From Teichococcus coralli (GTDB lineage Bacteria; Pseudomonadota; Alphaproteobacteria; Acetobacterales; Acetobacteraceae): DNA of 64,000 bases. Position 1 is the first letter of the stretch. Each line of letters starts with the position of its first letter. Shown here piece after piece: positions 33,073 to 40,960 of this stretch. The stretch spans positions 1-64,000 of the forward strand of contig NZ_SNVJ01000016.1 in the NCBI RefSeq assembly GCF_009829925.1. The letters are read 5' to 3'. The notes under the pieces were generated by a model, which did not search any database, was not told the origin of the DNA, and saw only the letters and a program-made list of their open reading frames with translations. Made by a program: the position numbers and the translations under genes.

Positions 33073-35970
33073 ATGCTGATCAAGCGCAGCGAGGGGAAGG
33101 CCGCCCGGCAGCGGCTCGCCTCTGCCTACCAGGGGCTCTCCGGCGGGGGGCTGGACCGGCGCGGCTTCCTGCGCCAGGCCGGGCTTGGCGGTGCCGGGCT
33201 GGCGGCTCTCGGCGGCCTCGGGCTGAGCACGGCGCGCAAGGCCGAGGCCGGGCCCACCGACTTCGGCAAGCCGATCAGGCGCGTCAAGAACGTCTGCACG
33301 CATTGCTCGGTCGGCTGCACCGTCATCGCCGAGGTGCAGAACGGCGTCTGGGTCGGGCAGGAGCCGGCCTGGGAAAGCCCGATCAACCGCGGCACGCATT
33401 GCGCCAAGGGCGCCTCGGTGCGGGAGCTGGTGCATGGCGACCGCCGCCTGAAGTATCCGCTGAAGCTGGTCGACGGCGCGTGGAAGCGCCTCTCCTGGGA
33501 GCAGGCGATCGACGAGATCGGCGACAAGCTGATGGAGGTGCGCCGGAAGTCCGGACCCGATGCGGTGTTCTGGCTGGGCAGCGCCAAGTTCAGCAACGAG
33601 GGCGCCTACCTCATGCGCAAGTTCGCGGCCTTCTGGGGCACCAACTCGGTGGACCACCAGGCGCGCATCTGCCACTCCACCACCGTCGCCGGCGTCGCCA
33701 ATACCTGGGGGTATGGGGCGATGACCAACAGCTACAACGACATCCGCAACGCCCGCACCATGATCATCATGGGCGGCAACCCGGCGGAGGCGCACCCGAT
33801 CTCGATTCAGCACGTGCTCTCGGGCAAGGAGCTGAACCGCGCCAACCTGATCGTCATCGATCCGCGCTTCACCCGCACCGCCGCCCACGCCACCGAATAC
33901 GTCCGGCTGCGCCCGGGCACCGACATCCCGGTGATCTGGGGCATGCTCTGGCACATCTTCGAGAATGGCTGGGAGGACAAGGAGTTCATCGCCCAGCGGG
34001 TCTACGGCATGGACGACATCCGCAAGGAGGTCGCCAAGTGGAACCCGCAGGAGGTGGAGCGCGTCTCCGGCGTGCCGGGCGAGCAGCTCAAGAAGGTGGC
34101 GCAGATTTTCGCCACCCAGAAGCCCTCGACCCTGATCTGGTGCATGGGCGCGACGCAAAAGACGGTCGGCACCGCCAATGTCCGCGCCTATTCGATCCTG
34201 CTGCTGGCCACGGGCAATGTCGGCAAGCCCGGCACCGGCGCCAACATCTTCCGCGGCCACTGCAACGTGCAGGGCGCCACCGACTTCGGCCTCGATGTCA
34301 CCTCTCTGCCCGCCTATTACGGGCTGGACGAGACCGCCTGGCGCCACTGGTGCCGCGTCTGGGACGTGCCCTACGAGGACATGCTCGCGCGCTTCGCCAG
34401 CAAGGACATGATGCAGACGCCGGGCATCCCGACCACGCGCTGGTTCGATGCCGTGCTGCTGCCGAAGGAGCAGGTGGCGCAGCAGGACAACATCAAGGCC
34501 ATGGTGGTGGTCGGGCATGGCGGCAACACCGTCACCCGCATGCCGGACGCGGTGAAGGGCATGGAGGCGCTGGACCTGCTGGTCGTCGCCGACCCGCATC
34601 CCACCACCTTCGCCGCCCTCTCCAACCGCAAGAATGGCACCTATCTGCTGCCGATCTGCACGCAGTTCGAGGTGGACGGCAGCCGCACCGCCTCCAACCG
34701 CTCGATGCAGTGGGGCACCAAGGTCGTCGAGCCGATCTTCGAGAGCAAGAACGACTTCGAGCTGATGTACCTGCTGGCCCGCAAGCTCGGCTTCCACGAG
34801 CCGATGTTCAAGGGCATCGAGGTGAAGGACGGCACCAGGCCGACCGCGGAGGGAATCCTGCGGGAGATCAACCGCGGCTCGCTCTCGACGGGCTATTCCG
34901 GCCAGTCGCCTGAGCGGCTGAAGCTGCACATGGAGCGGCAGGCCGACTTCGATCTCGTCACCCTGCGCGGCCGCGAGGGCACGCCGGTGGCCGGCGAGTT
35001 CTACGGCCTGCCCTGGCCGTGCTGGGGCACGCCGGAGATGAAGCATCCCGGCACCCACATCCTCTACAACACCAACCTGCACGTGAAGCAGGGCGGTGGC
35101 ACCTTCCGCGCCCGCTGGGGCGTGGAGCGCAACGGACAGACACTGCTGGCCGAGGGCTCTTATTCCCAGGGCTCTGAGCTGACCGACGGCTATCCGGAAT
35201 TCACCGTGGCCGTGCTGAAGCGGCTCGGCTGGTACGACGAGCTGACCGAGGCGGAGAAGGCGACCATCGCCCGCGTCGGCGGGGAGAATGTGGACAAGGT
35301 CTCCTGGTCCACCGACCTGTCCTGCGGCATCATCCGCGTGGCGATGGAGCATGGCTGCCTGCCCTACGGCAACGGCAAGGCGCGCGCCAATGCCTGGAAC
35401 CTGCCGGACGCCATCCCGCAGCACCGCGAGCCGGTCTATACCCCGCGCACCGACCTGATCGCCGAGTACCCGACGATCGAGGACCGCCGCGCCTTCCGCC
35501 TGCCGCTCATCAACCGGTCCGTGCAGGCGCGCTCCCACACGGTGGCGCGCGACTTCCCGATCATCCTCACCTCCGGCCGCCTGGTCGAGTACGAGGGCGG
35601 CGGCGAGGAGACGCGCTCCAACCCCTGGCTGGCCGAGCTGCAGCAGGACATGTTCGTCGAGGTCAACACGCAGGACGCGGCCGACCGCGGCATCCGCGAG
35701 GGGCAGTGGGTCTGGGTTTCCGGGCCGGAGAACAACGCCCGCGTGCGGGTGAAAGCCCTGGTGACCGACCGCGTCGGCCGGGGTGTCGCCTTCATGCCCT
35801 TCCACTTCAGCGGCTGGTTCCAGGGCGAGGACCGCCGGAAATACTACCCGCCGGGCACCGACCCGATCGTGCTCGGCGAGAGCGCCAACACCGTGACGAC
35901 CTATGGTTACGACCCGGTGACGGCGATGCAGGAAACCAAGGTCACGCTCTGCCAGATCCGCGCGGCCTGA
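33073..35970 (+). CDS. Formate dehydrogenase catalytic (alpha) subunit, Cys type
   Basis: The 965-aa molybdopterin oxidoreductase oxidises formate to CO2 in the periplasm. A Tat signal (DRRGFLRQAGLGGAGLAALGG) precedes the [4Fe-4S] site CTHCSVGC. Mo ligand Cys200 lies in ARICHST, at the place where E. coli FdnG has selenocysteine; no in-frame TGA is present. Further blocks: GNPAEAHPISIQHV, GNVGKPGTGANIFRGHCNVQGATDFG, and the C-terminal cofactor-binding domain with FHFSGWF. Length matches the roughly 960-1000 residue FdhA of FDH-3 type loci. Its partners are the following beta and gamma subunits. Confidence 0.95.
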   Translation: MLIKRSEGKAARQRLASAYQGLSGGGLDRRGFLRQAGLGGAGLAALGGLGLSTARKAEAGPTDFGKPIRRVKNVCTHCSVGCTVIAEVQNGVWVGQEPAWESPINRGTHCAKGASVRELVHGDRRLKYPLKLVDGAWKRLSWEQAIDEIGDKLMEVRRKSGPDAVFWLGSAKFSNEGAYLMRKFAAFWGTNSVDHQARICHSTTVAGVANTWGYGAMTNSYNDIRNARTMIIMGGNPAEAHPISIQHVLSGKELNRANLIVIDPRFTRTAAHATEYVRLRPGTDIPVIWGMLWHIFENGWEDKEFIAQRVYGMDDIRKEVAKWNPQEVERVSGVPGEQLKKVAQIFATQKPSTLIWCMGATQKTVGTANVRAYSILLLATGNVGKPGTGANIFRGHCNVQGATDFGLDVTSLPAYYGLDETAWRHWCRVWDVPYEDMLARFASKDMMQTPGIPTTRWFDAVLLPKEQVAQQDNIKAMVVVGHGGNTVTRMPDAVKGMEALDLLVVADPHPTTFAALSNRKNGTYLLPICTQFEVDGSRTASNRSMQWGTKVVEPIFESKNDFELMYLLARKLGFHEPMFKGIEVKDGTRPTAEGILREINRGSLSTGYSGQSPERLKLHMERQADFDLVTLRGREGTPVAGEFYGLPWPCWGTPEMKHPGTHILYNTNLHVKQGGGTFRARWGVERNGQTLLAEGSYSQGSELTDGYPEFTVAVLKRLGWYDELTEAEKATIARVGGENVDKVSWSTDLSCGIIRVAMEHGCLPYGNGKARANAWNLPDAIPQHREPVYTPRTDLIAEYPTIEDRRAFRLPLINRSVQARSHTVARDFPIILTSGRLVEYEGGGEETRSNPWLAELQQDMFVEVNTQDAADRGIREGQWVWVSGPENNARVRVKALVTDRVGRGVAFMPFHFSGWFQGEDRRKYYPPGTDPIVLGESANTVTTYGYDPVTAMQETKVTLCQIRAA

Positions 35971-35985
35971 GGGGAGGAACAGCAG

Positions 35986-36582
35986 ATGGCCCGCATGAAG
36001 TTCCTCTGTGACAGCGACCGTTGCATCGAGTGCAACGCCTGCGTCACCGCCTGCAAGAACGAGCACGAGGTGCCCTGGGGCATCAACCGCCGCCGCGTCG
36101 TCACGCTGAACGACGGCAAGCCCGGCGAGCGCTCGATCTCCATGGCCTGCATGCACTGCTCCGACGCGCCCTGCGCGGCGGTCTGCCCGGTCTCGTGCTT
36201 CTACACGACGGAAGACGCCATCGTGCTGCACGACAAGGACCTGTGCATCGGCTGCGGCTACTGCTTCTACGCCTGCCCCTTCGGCGCGCCGCAATACCCG
36301 CGCGTCGGCAACTTCGGCGGCCGCGGCAAGATGGACAAGTGCACCTACTGCGCCGGTGGCCCGCAGCAGGACAACACCATGGCGGAATACGTGCAGTACG
36401 GCGCCAACCGGATCGCCGAGGGCAAGCTGCCGCTCTGCGCCGAGATGTGCTCGACCAAGGCGCTGCTCGCCGGCGATGGCGAGATCATCGCCTCCATCTA
36501 CAAGGAGCGGGTGCAGCGGCGCGGCTACGGCTCCGGCGCCTGGGGCTGGCGCACCGCCTATCGCGAGACGGTGGAGGTGTGA
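35986..36582 (+). CDS. Formate dehydrogenase iron-sulfur (beta) subunit
   Basis: The 198-aa FDH-3 type subunit carries four ferredoxin-like [4Fe-4S] groups: CIECNACVTACK, CMHCSDAPCAAVCP, CIGCGYCFYACP, and the split group CTYC with CAEMC. It carries electrons from FdhA to the membrane heme. There is no signal peptide or membrane anchor, so it is presumably co-exported with FdhA. It begins 15 bp after fdhA, and its stop overlaps the start of the gamma gene (TGATG). Confidence 0.95.
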   Translation: MARMKFLCDSDRCIECNACVTACKNEHEVPWGINRRRVVTLNDGKPGERSISMACMHCSDAPCAAVCPVSCFYTTEDAIVLHDKDLCIGCGYCFYACPFGAPQYPRVGNFGGRGKMDKCTYCAGGPQQDNTMAEYVQYGANRIAEGKLPLCAEMCSTKALLAGDGEIIASIYKERVQRRGYGSGAWGWRTAYRETVEV

Positions 36583-38663
36583 TGCCGGTGCTTCGCAACA
36601 ACCTCCTGGCGCTGGCCGCGGCAGTCCCGCTGCTGGTCGCCCCCGGGCTCGCCGCCGCCCAAGCGCCCGCAGGCCAGGCTCCCGCAGGCCAGGCTCCCGC
36701 AGGCCAGACTCCCGCAGGCCAGGCTCCCGCAGGCCAGGCTCCCGCAGGCCAGGCTCCCGCAGGCCAGGCTCCCGCAGGCCAGGCTCCCGCAGGCCAGGCT
36801 CCCGCAGGCCAGGCTCCCGCAGGCCAGGCTCCCGCAGGCCAGGCTCCCGCAGGCCAGGCTCCCGCAGGCCAGGCTCCCGCAGGCCAGGCTCCCGCAGGCC
36901 AGGCTCCCGCAGGCCAGGCTCCCGCAGGCCAGGCTCCCGCAGGCCAGGCTCCCGCAGGCCAGGCTCCCGCAGGCCAGGCTCCCGCAGGCCAGGCTCCCGC
37001 AGGCCAGGCTCCCGCAGGCCAGGCTCCCGCAGGCCAGGCTCCCGCAGGCCAGGCTCCCGCAGGCCAGGCTCCCGCAGGCCAGGCTCCCGCAGGCCAGGCT
37101 CCCGCAGGCCAGGCTCCCGCAGGCCAGGCTCCCGCAGGCCAGGCTCCCGCAGGCCAGGCTCCCGCAGGCCAGGCTCCCGCAGGCCAGGCTCCCGCAGGCC
37201 AGGCTCCCGCAGGCCAGGCTCCCGCAGGCCAGGCTCCCGCAGGCCAGGCTCCCGCAGGCCAGGCTCCCGCAGGCCAGGCTCCCGCAGGCCAGGCTCCCGC
37301 AGGCCAGGCTCCCGCAGGCCAGGCTCCCGCAGGCCAGGCTCCCACAGGCCAGGCTCCCACAGGCCAGGCTCCCACAGGCCAGGCTCCCACAGGCCAGGCT
37401 CCCGCTGCGGAAAGCCCGGCGCAGCCGCCCTCGGCGCAATCTCCCTCCGCCGAGCCGCAGGCGGGCGCCGCCGAGCGTGCCGCCAGCGACCCGCAGGTCA
37501 AGCAGGCGCTGCCGCCGGCCTCCGTGACGCAGCAGGAGCAGCAGAAGACCGACAGTGCCGGCCCGCCGCCCGGCGCGCCGGAAGTCCAGGGCCGCGTGCC
37601 GGAGGGCACCGCCGCCGGCACCAACGAGCAGAAGCAGGCGCCGACCACCACGGCGCCCGCCCAGCCCACCGGGACGCCTGCCCCGGCGATTCCCGCGCAG
37701 CCGCCGCAGCCCGTGCAGCCTGTCCCGGCGCCAGCGCCGATGGGCGACCGCGGCACGTTGCCGGCGGCGGAGCTGGAGTTGCAGAACGCGCTGAAGGGCG
37801 GCCGCATCGCGGGCCGCGTGTCCATCCCCGACGAGAAGGCCGCCACCCTGGTGCAGCCCGAGGGACGCGACTGGCGCGCCTTCCGCAACGACACGCTGCA
37901 CTGGGTCGGCGCCATCGCGGTGCTCGGCATGCTGGCGCTGCTGGCGCTGTTCTTCCTGGTGCGCGGGCGCATCCGCATCCACAACGGCTGGTCCGGCCGC
38001 ACCATGGTGCGCTTCAACTTCTTCGAGCGCATGAACCACTGGATGACGGCGAGCAGCTTCATCGTGCTGGCGCTCTCCGGGCTCAACCTGACCTTCGGCC
38101 GCTCGCTGATCCGCCCGCTGATCGGGCCGGAAGCCTTCACCGCCCTGGCCGACTGGGGCAAGATCGCGCACAACTTCCTGGCCTTCCCCTTCACGGTGGG
38201 CCTGCTGGTGATGCTGCTGATTTGGGCGAGGGACAACCTGCCCAACAAGCTGGACTGGGTCTGGCTGAAGAACGGCGGCGGCTTCATCGGCGGGGCGCAT
38301 CCGCAGGCCGGGCGCTTCAACGCCGGGCAGAAGGGCATCTTCTGGATCACCGTGCTCGGCGGCGGCGTGGTGGCGGTCTCCGGCTTCCTGCTGATGTTCC
38401 CCTTCTTCCTGCTCGACATCGCCGGGCAGCAATGGGGCCACATGGTGCATGGCACCCTGTCCATGCTGCTGATCGCGGTCATGCTGGCGCATATCTATAT
38501 CGGCTCGCTGGGGATGGAGGGCGGCTTCAGCGCCATGGGCAGCGGCCGGGTGGACTACAACTGGGCGCGCGAGCACCACGGCCTGTGGGTGGACGACGAA
38601 CTGAAGCGCGCGCATGAGGCGGTGCAGCCGGAGGCCGCCGCGCGCCCCGCCGGGGCAGACTGA
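36582..38663 (+). CDS. Formate dehydrogenase cytochrome b556 (gamma) subunit with giant APAGQ repeat
   Basis: The 693-aa protein begins with a signal peptide (LALAAAVPLLVAPGLAAAQ). Residues 28-272 are 49 tandem pentapeptides (APAGQ, with one TPAGQ and four APTGQ). A Pro/Ala/Gln-rich linker follows to about residue 420. Then comes the normal gamma part: a helix (IAVLGMLALLALFFLV), the FFERMNHWMTASSFIVLALSG heme-ligand helix, WGKIAHNFLAF, and HMVHGTLSMLLIAVMLAHIYIGSLG, i.e. four helices with bis-His heme. A plain gamma subunit is around 300-400 aa, so about 300 residues are added at the periplasmic side. The linker may tether or extend the complex in the periplasm. Confidence 0.93.
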   Translation: MPVLRNNLLALAAAVPLLVAPGLAAAQAPAGQAPAGQAPAGQTPAGQAPAGQAPAGQAPAGQAPAGQAPAGQAPAGQAPAGQAPAGQAPAGQAPAGQAPAGQAPAGQAPAGQAPAGQAPAGQAPAGQAPAGQAPAGQAPAGQAPAGQAPAGQAPAGQAPAGQAPAGQAPAGQAPAGQAPAGQAPAGQAPAGQAPAGQAPAGQAPAGQAPAGQAPAGQAPAGQAPAGQAPAGQAPAGQAPAGQAPAGQAPAGQAPTGQAPTGQAPTGQAPTGQAPAAESPAQPPSAQSPSAEPQAGAAERAASDPQVKQALPPASVTQQEQQKTDSAGPPPGAPEVQGRVPEGTAAGTNEQKQAPTTTAPAQPTGTPAPAIPAQPPQPVQPVPAPAPMGDRGTLPAAELELQNALKGGRIAGRVSIPDEKAATLVQPEGRDWRAFRNDTLHWVGAIAVLGMLALLALFFLVRGRIRIHNGWSGRTMVRFNFFERMNHWMTASSFIVLALSGLNLTFGRSLIRPLIGPEAFTALADWGKIAHNFLAFPFTVGLLVMLLIWARDNLPNKLDWVWLKNGGGFIGGAHPQAGRFNAGQKGIFWITVLGGGVVAVSGFLLMFPFFLLDIAGQQWGHMVHGTLSMLLIAVMLAHIYIGSLGMEGGFSAMGSGRVDYNWAREHHGLWVDDELKRAHEAVQPEAAARPAGAD
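36663..37397 (+). repeat. Minisatellite of 49 x 15-bp repeats inside the gamma subunit gene
   Basis: Unit GCTCCCGCAGGCCAG repeats in frame 49 times without an indel. Unit 1 starts GCG instead of GCT, unit 4 begins ACT (Thr), and the last four (from 37338) have ACA for GCA. All other copies appear identical in every base, which points to recent slippage or recombination. The repeat has no stop in any frame, so long false ORFs run through it on both strands. Confidence 0.97.
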
Positions 38664-38668
38664 CCGCT

Positions 38669-38699
38669 GCGCCCCGGGAGGCTGCACCTCCCGGGGCGC
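38669..38699 (+). terminator. GC hairpin terminator after the fdh operon
   Basis: GCGCCCCGGGAGG (38669-38681) and CCTCCCGGGGCGC (38687-38699) form a 13-bp perfect stem with a five-base loop, six bases after the gamma stop. No T run follows, so termination would rely on the stem alone or on Rho. Confidence 0.6.
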
Positions 38700-38751
38700 G
38701 CACCAAGGATTGCCCTTGCCGACAGGGCATGGGCCGCCGTAAGCCGGCGCC

Positions 38752-39252
38752 ATGCGCCTGATCGGACTGGCCGGCTGGAGCGGCGCCGGCAAGACCACCC
38801 TCCTCGCCAAGCTCATCCCCTGCCTGACCGGGCGCGGCATCCGCGTCTCCACCATCAAGCACGCCCACCACCGCTTCGACGTGGACCAGCCGGGCAAGGA
38901 CAGCCACGTCCACCGTCAGGCCGGCGCGGAGCAGGTTCTGGTCGCCTCGTCGCTGCGCTGGGCGCTGATCACCGAGTTGCGGGGCGCCCCGGAGCCCCGG
39001 CTGGAGGAACTGCTCGGCCATCTCTCCCCGGTGGACCTTGTGCTGGTGGAGGGCTTCAAGCGCGATGCCCATCCCAAGATCGAGGTGTTCCGCGTCGCCA
39101 ACGAGAAGCCCTGGCTGCACCCGGAGGACCCGGCCATCCGCGCCGTCGCCAGCGACGCGCCGCCGCCGGGCGGGCTGCCGCGGGCCGGGCTGGACGATGT
39201 GGAGGCCGTGGCCGACCTCGCGCTGCGGTATGCCGTGCCATGGCGCAGCTGA
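38752..39252 (+). CDS. mobB: Molybdopterin-guanine dinucleotide biosynthesis protein MobB
   Basis: The 166-aa GTP-binding adaptor supports MobA in making bis-MGD, the cofactor of formate dehydrogenase. The P-loop is GLAGWSGAGKTTLLAKL at the start, followed by STIKHAHHRFDVDQPGKDSHVHRQAGA and DLVLVEGFKRDAHPKIEVFR. All are standard MobB blocks. The gene lies 88 bp after the fdh operon and its 3' end overlaps moeA by 13 bp. Confidence 0.93.
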   Translation: MRLIGLAGWSGAGKTTLLAKLIPCLTGRGIRVSTIKHAHHRFDVDQPGKDSHVHRQAGAEQVLVASSLRWALITELRGAPEPRLEELLGHLSPVDLVLVEGFKRDAHPKIEVFRVANEKPWLHPEDPAIRAVASDAPPPGGLPRAGLDDVEAVADLALRYAVPWRS

Positions 39253-40490
39253 GCGACGACTGCTTCGCCTTCGGCGGCACGCTGCTCTCGGTGGAGGCCG
39301 CGGCGGCGCTGATCACCGGGCGCGTGCCGCCGCTGCCGGGGCAGGAGCTGGCGCCGCTGGCCGCCGCGCGCGGCCGCGTGCTGGCGCAGGACCTGCATGC
39401 GCCGCATCCCCTGCCGCCCTTCTTCAACAGCGCGGTGGACGGCTACGCCTTCCGCCACGCGGACCTGCCGCCCGGCGGCGAGAGTTGTCTGGCGCTGGCC
39501 GGACGGCTGGCGGCGGGGCAGGCGGCCGGAGCGCCGCTGGCGCCGGGCACCGCCTGCCGCATCCTGACCGGGGCACCGATGCCGCCTGGCGCCGACACGG
39601 TGATGATGCAGGAGGACATCCGGCTGGAGGGCAGCGTGCTGCATCTGCCCGCCGGCCTGAAGCGCGGCGCCAATTGCCGCCCCGCCGGGGAGGACGTGCC
39701 GCAGGGTGCCCTTGCGCTGGCCGCCGGCACCCGGCTGAACCCGGCCCATGTCGGGCTGGCGGCGGCGCTGGGGCAGCCGGCGCTGGCGGTGCGGCGGCGC
39801 CCGCGCATCGGCGTGTTCAGCACCGGCGACGAGCTGGCGCCGCCCGGCGGCAGGCTCGGCCCGGCGCAAACCTTTGACAGCAATCGCTTCTCGCTGCTTG
39901 CCCTGCTGGCCGGGCTGCCCGTGGAGCCGGTGGATCTCGGCATCCTTCCTGACCGCGCCGAGGCCACCGCCGCCGCGCTACGCGAGGCCGCCACGGCGCA
40001 CGACATGCTGCTGACCTCCGGCGGTGTCAGCGCCGGGGAGGAAGACCATGTGCGCGCCGCCATCGAGGGCCAGGGGCGCCTGGTCTTCTGGCGCCTGGCG
40101 CTGAAGCCGGGGCGGCCGGCGGCAATGGGCATTGTCCGGGGCACGCCGGTGCTGGGCCTGCCGGGAAACCCGGTGGCCGCCATCGTCACCTTCCTGCACC
40201 TGGCGCGACCGCTGGCGCTGCAGCTTTGCGGCGCCGCGCCGGAGCCGCTGCCGCGCTTCGTGGCGGAAGCCGCCTTCGCGCATCGCAAGAAGGCGGGCCG
40301 GCGGGAATATCTGCGCGTCACGCTGACGGCCGGGGGGGGCCTGCCGCTGGCGCGGAAGGACCCGCGGGAAGGTGCGGGGCTGCTCTCTTCCCTGACCGGC
40401 AGCGATGCCTTCGCCGAACTGCCGGAGGATTGCACCGCGATTGCGCCGGGCGAGAGGGTGGCGGTGCTGCCCTTCACGGCCATCTTCTGA
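39240..40490 (+). CDS. moeA: Molybdopterin molybdenumtransferase
   Basis: The 416-aa enzyme inserts molybdenum into adenylated molybdopterin. Visible are the N-terminal region with FNSAVDGYAF, GRLAAGQAAGAPL, CRILTGAPMPPGADTVMMQED, the MogA-like domain with FSTGDELAPPG and DSNR, LLTSGGVSAGEEDHV and PVLGLPGNPVAA. All catalytic-domain blocks are intact. It overlaps mobB by 13 bp. Together they supply bis-MGD to the FDH upstream. Confidence 0.95.
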   Translation: MAQLSDDCFAFGGTLLSVEAAAALITGRVPPLPGQELAPLAAARGRVLAQDLHAPHPLPPFFNSAVDGYAFRHADLPPGGESCLALAGRLAAGQAAGAPLAPGTACRILTGAPMPPGADTVMMQEDIRLEGSVLHLPAGLKRGANCRPAGEDVPQGALALAAGTRLNPAHVGLAAALGQPALAVRRRPRIGVFSTGDELAPPGGRLGPAQTFDSNRFSLLALLAGLPVEPVDLGILPDRAEATAAALREAATAHDMLLTSGGVSAGEEDHVRAAIEGQGRLVFWRLALKPGRPAAMGIVRGTPVLGLPGNPVAAIVTFLHLARPLALQLCGAAPEPLPRFVAEAAFAHRKKAGRREYLRVTLTAGGGLPLARKDPREGAGLLSSLTGSDAFAELPEDCTAIAPGERVAVLPFTAIF

Positions 40491-40621
40491 AGCAGGCCGG
40501 GGAAATGAGTGCCCCCGAACACCCATCTTCTTTCTTCGCGCTTCCAAGCCAGCGGAAGCAAGCCAGGGGGCCTGGGAAGTTCCTGTCCCGGCCATCGCTT
40601 CACTTAAAGGAGGAATGCCCG

Positions 40622-40954
40622 ATGTTCATCGCCATGAACCGGTTCCAGGTGGCCCTGGGTGCGGAGGCCGATTTCGAGACGGTCTGGACCAGCCGCGAAT
40701 CGCACCTGCACAAGGTGCCGGGCTTCGTGGAGTTCCATCTGCTGCGCGGCCCGGCGCGAGAGGACCACGTGCTCTACGCGTCCCACACGATCTGGCGCGA
40801 CAAGGCGGATTTCGAGGCCTGGACGCGGTCGGACGCCTTCCGCCTGGCGCATGCGGGCGCCAGGCCGAGCAAGCCGCTCTATCTCGGCCCGCCGCAGTTC
40901 GAGGGCTTCGAGGTCATCCAGACCGTGGGGCATCCGGAGAACGGGGGCGGCTGA
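40622..40954 (+). CDS. Antibiotic biosynthesis monooxygenase (ABM) domain protein
   Basis: The 110-aa ferredoxin-like fold protein begins MFIAMNRFQVALGAEADFETVWTSRESHLHKVPGFVEFHLLRG, the ABM signature shared with heme-degrading HmoA/IsdG-like proteins. A Trp and Asn/His typical of heme monooxygenases are not clearly conserved, so the activity is open. Its ribosome-binding site AAAGGAGG is strong. It ends seven bases before the convergent kinase gene. Confidence 0.85.
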   Translation: MFIAMNRFQVALGAEADFETVWTSRESHLHKVPGFVEFHLLRGPAREDHVLYASHTIWRDKADFEAWTRSDAFRLAHAGARPSKPLYLGPPQFEGFEVIQTVGHPENGGG

Positions 40955-40960
40955 CGCCCT

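Noticed and set aside
33670-33672. Selenocysteine in FdhA
   Set aside because: The position is TGC, not TGA; no SECIS-like element is needed.
33016-36294. 1092-aa minus-strand ORF opposite fdhA and fdhB
   Set aside because: No domain, and it is the mirror of a strongly conserved catalytic subunit; GC-rich shadow.
36663-37397. CRISPR-like regular array
   Set aside because: Units are contiguous with no spacers, in frame with a known gene, and too short; it is a coding minisatellite.
36485-38897. Very long minus-strand ORFs with PAGAW or GSLAC repeats opposite the FDH gamma gene
   Set aside because: The 15-bp repeat has no stop in any frame, so six-frame ORFs arise by necessity. The plus frame alone has signal peptide and cytochrome b helices.
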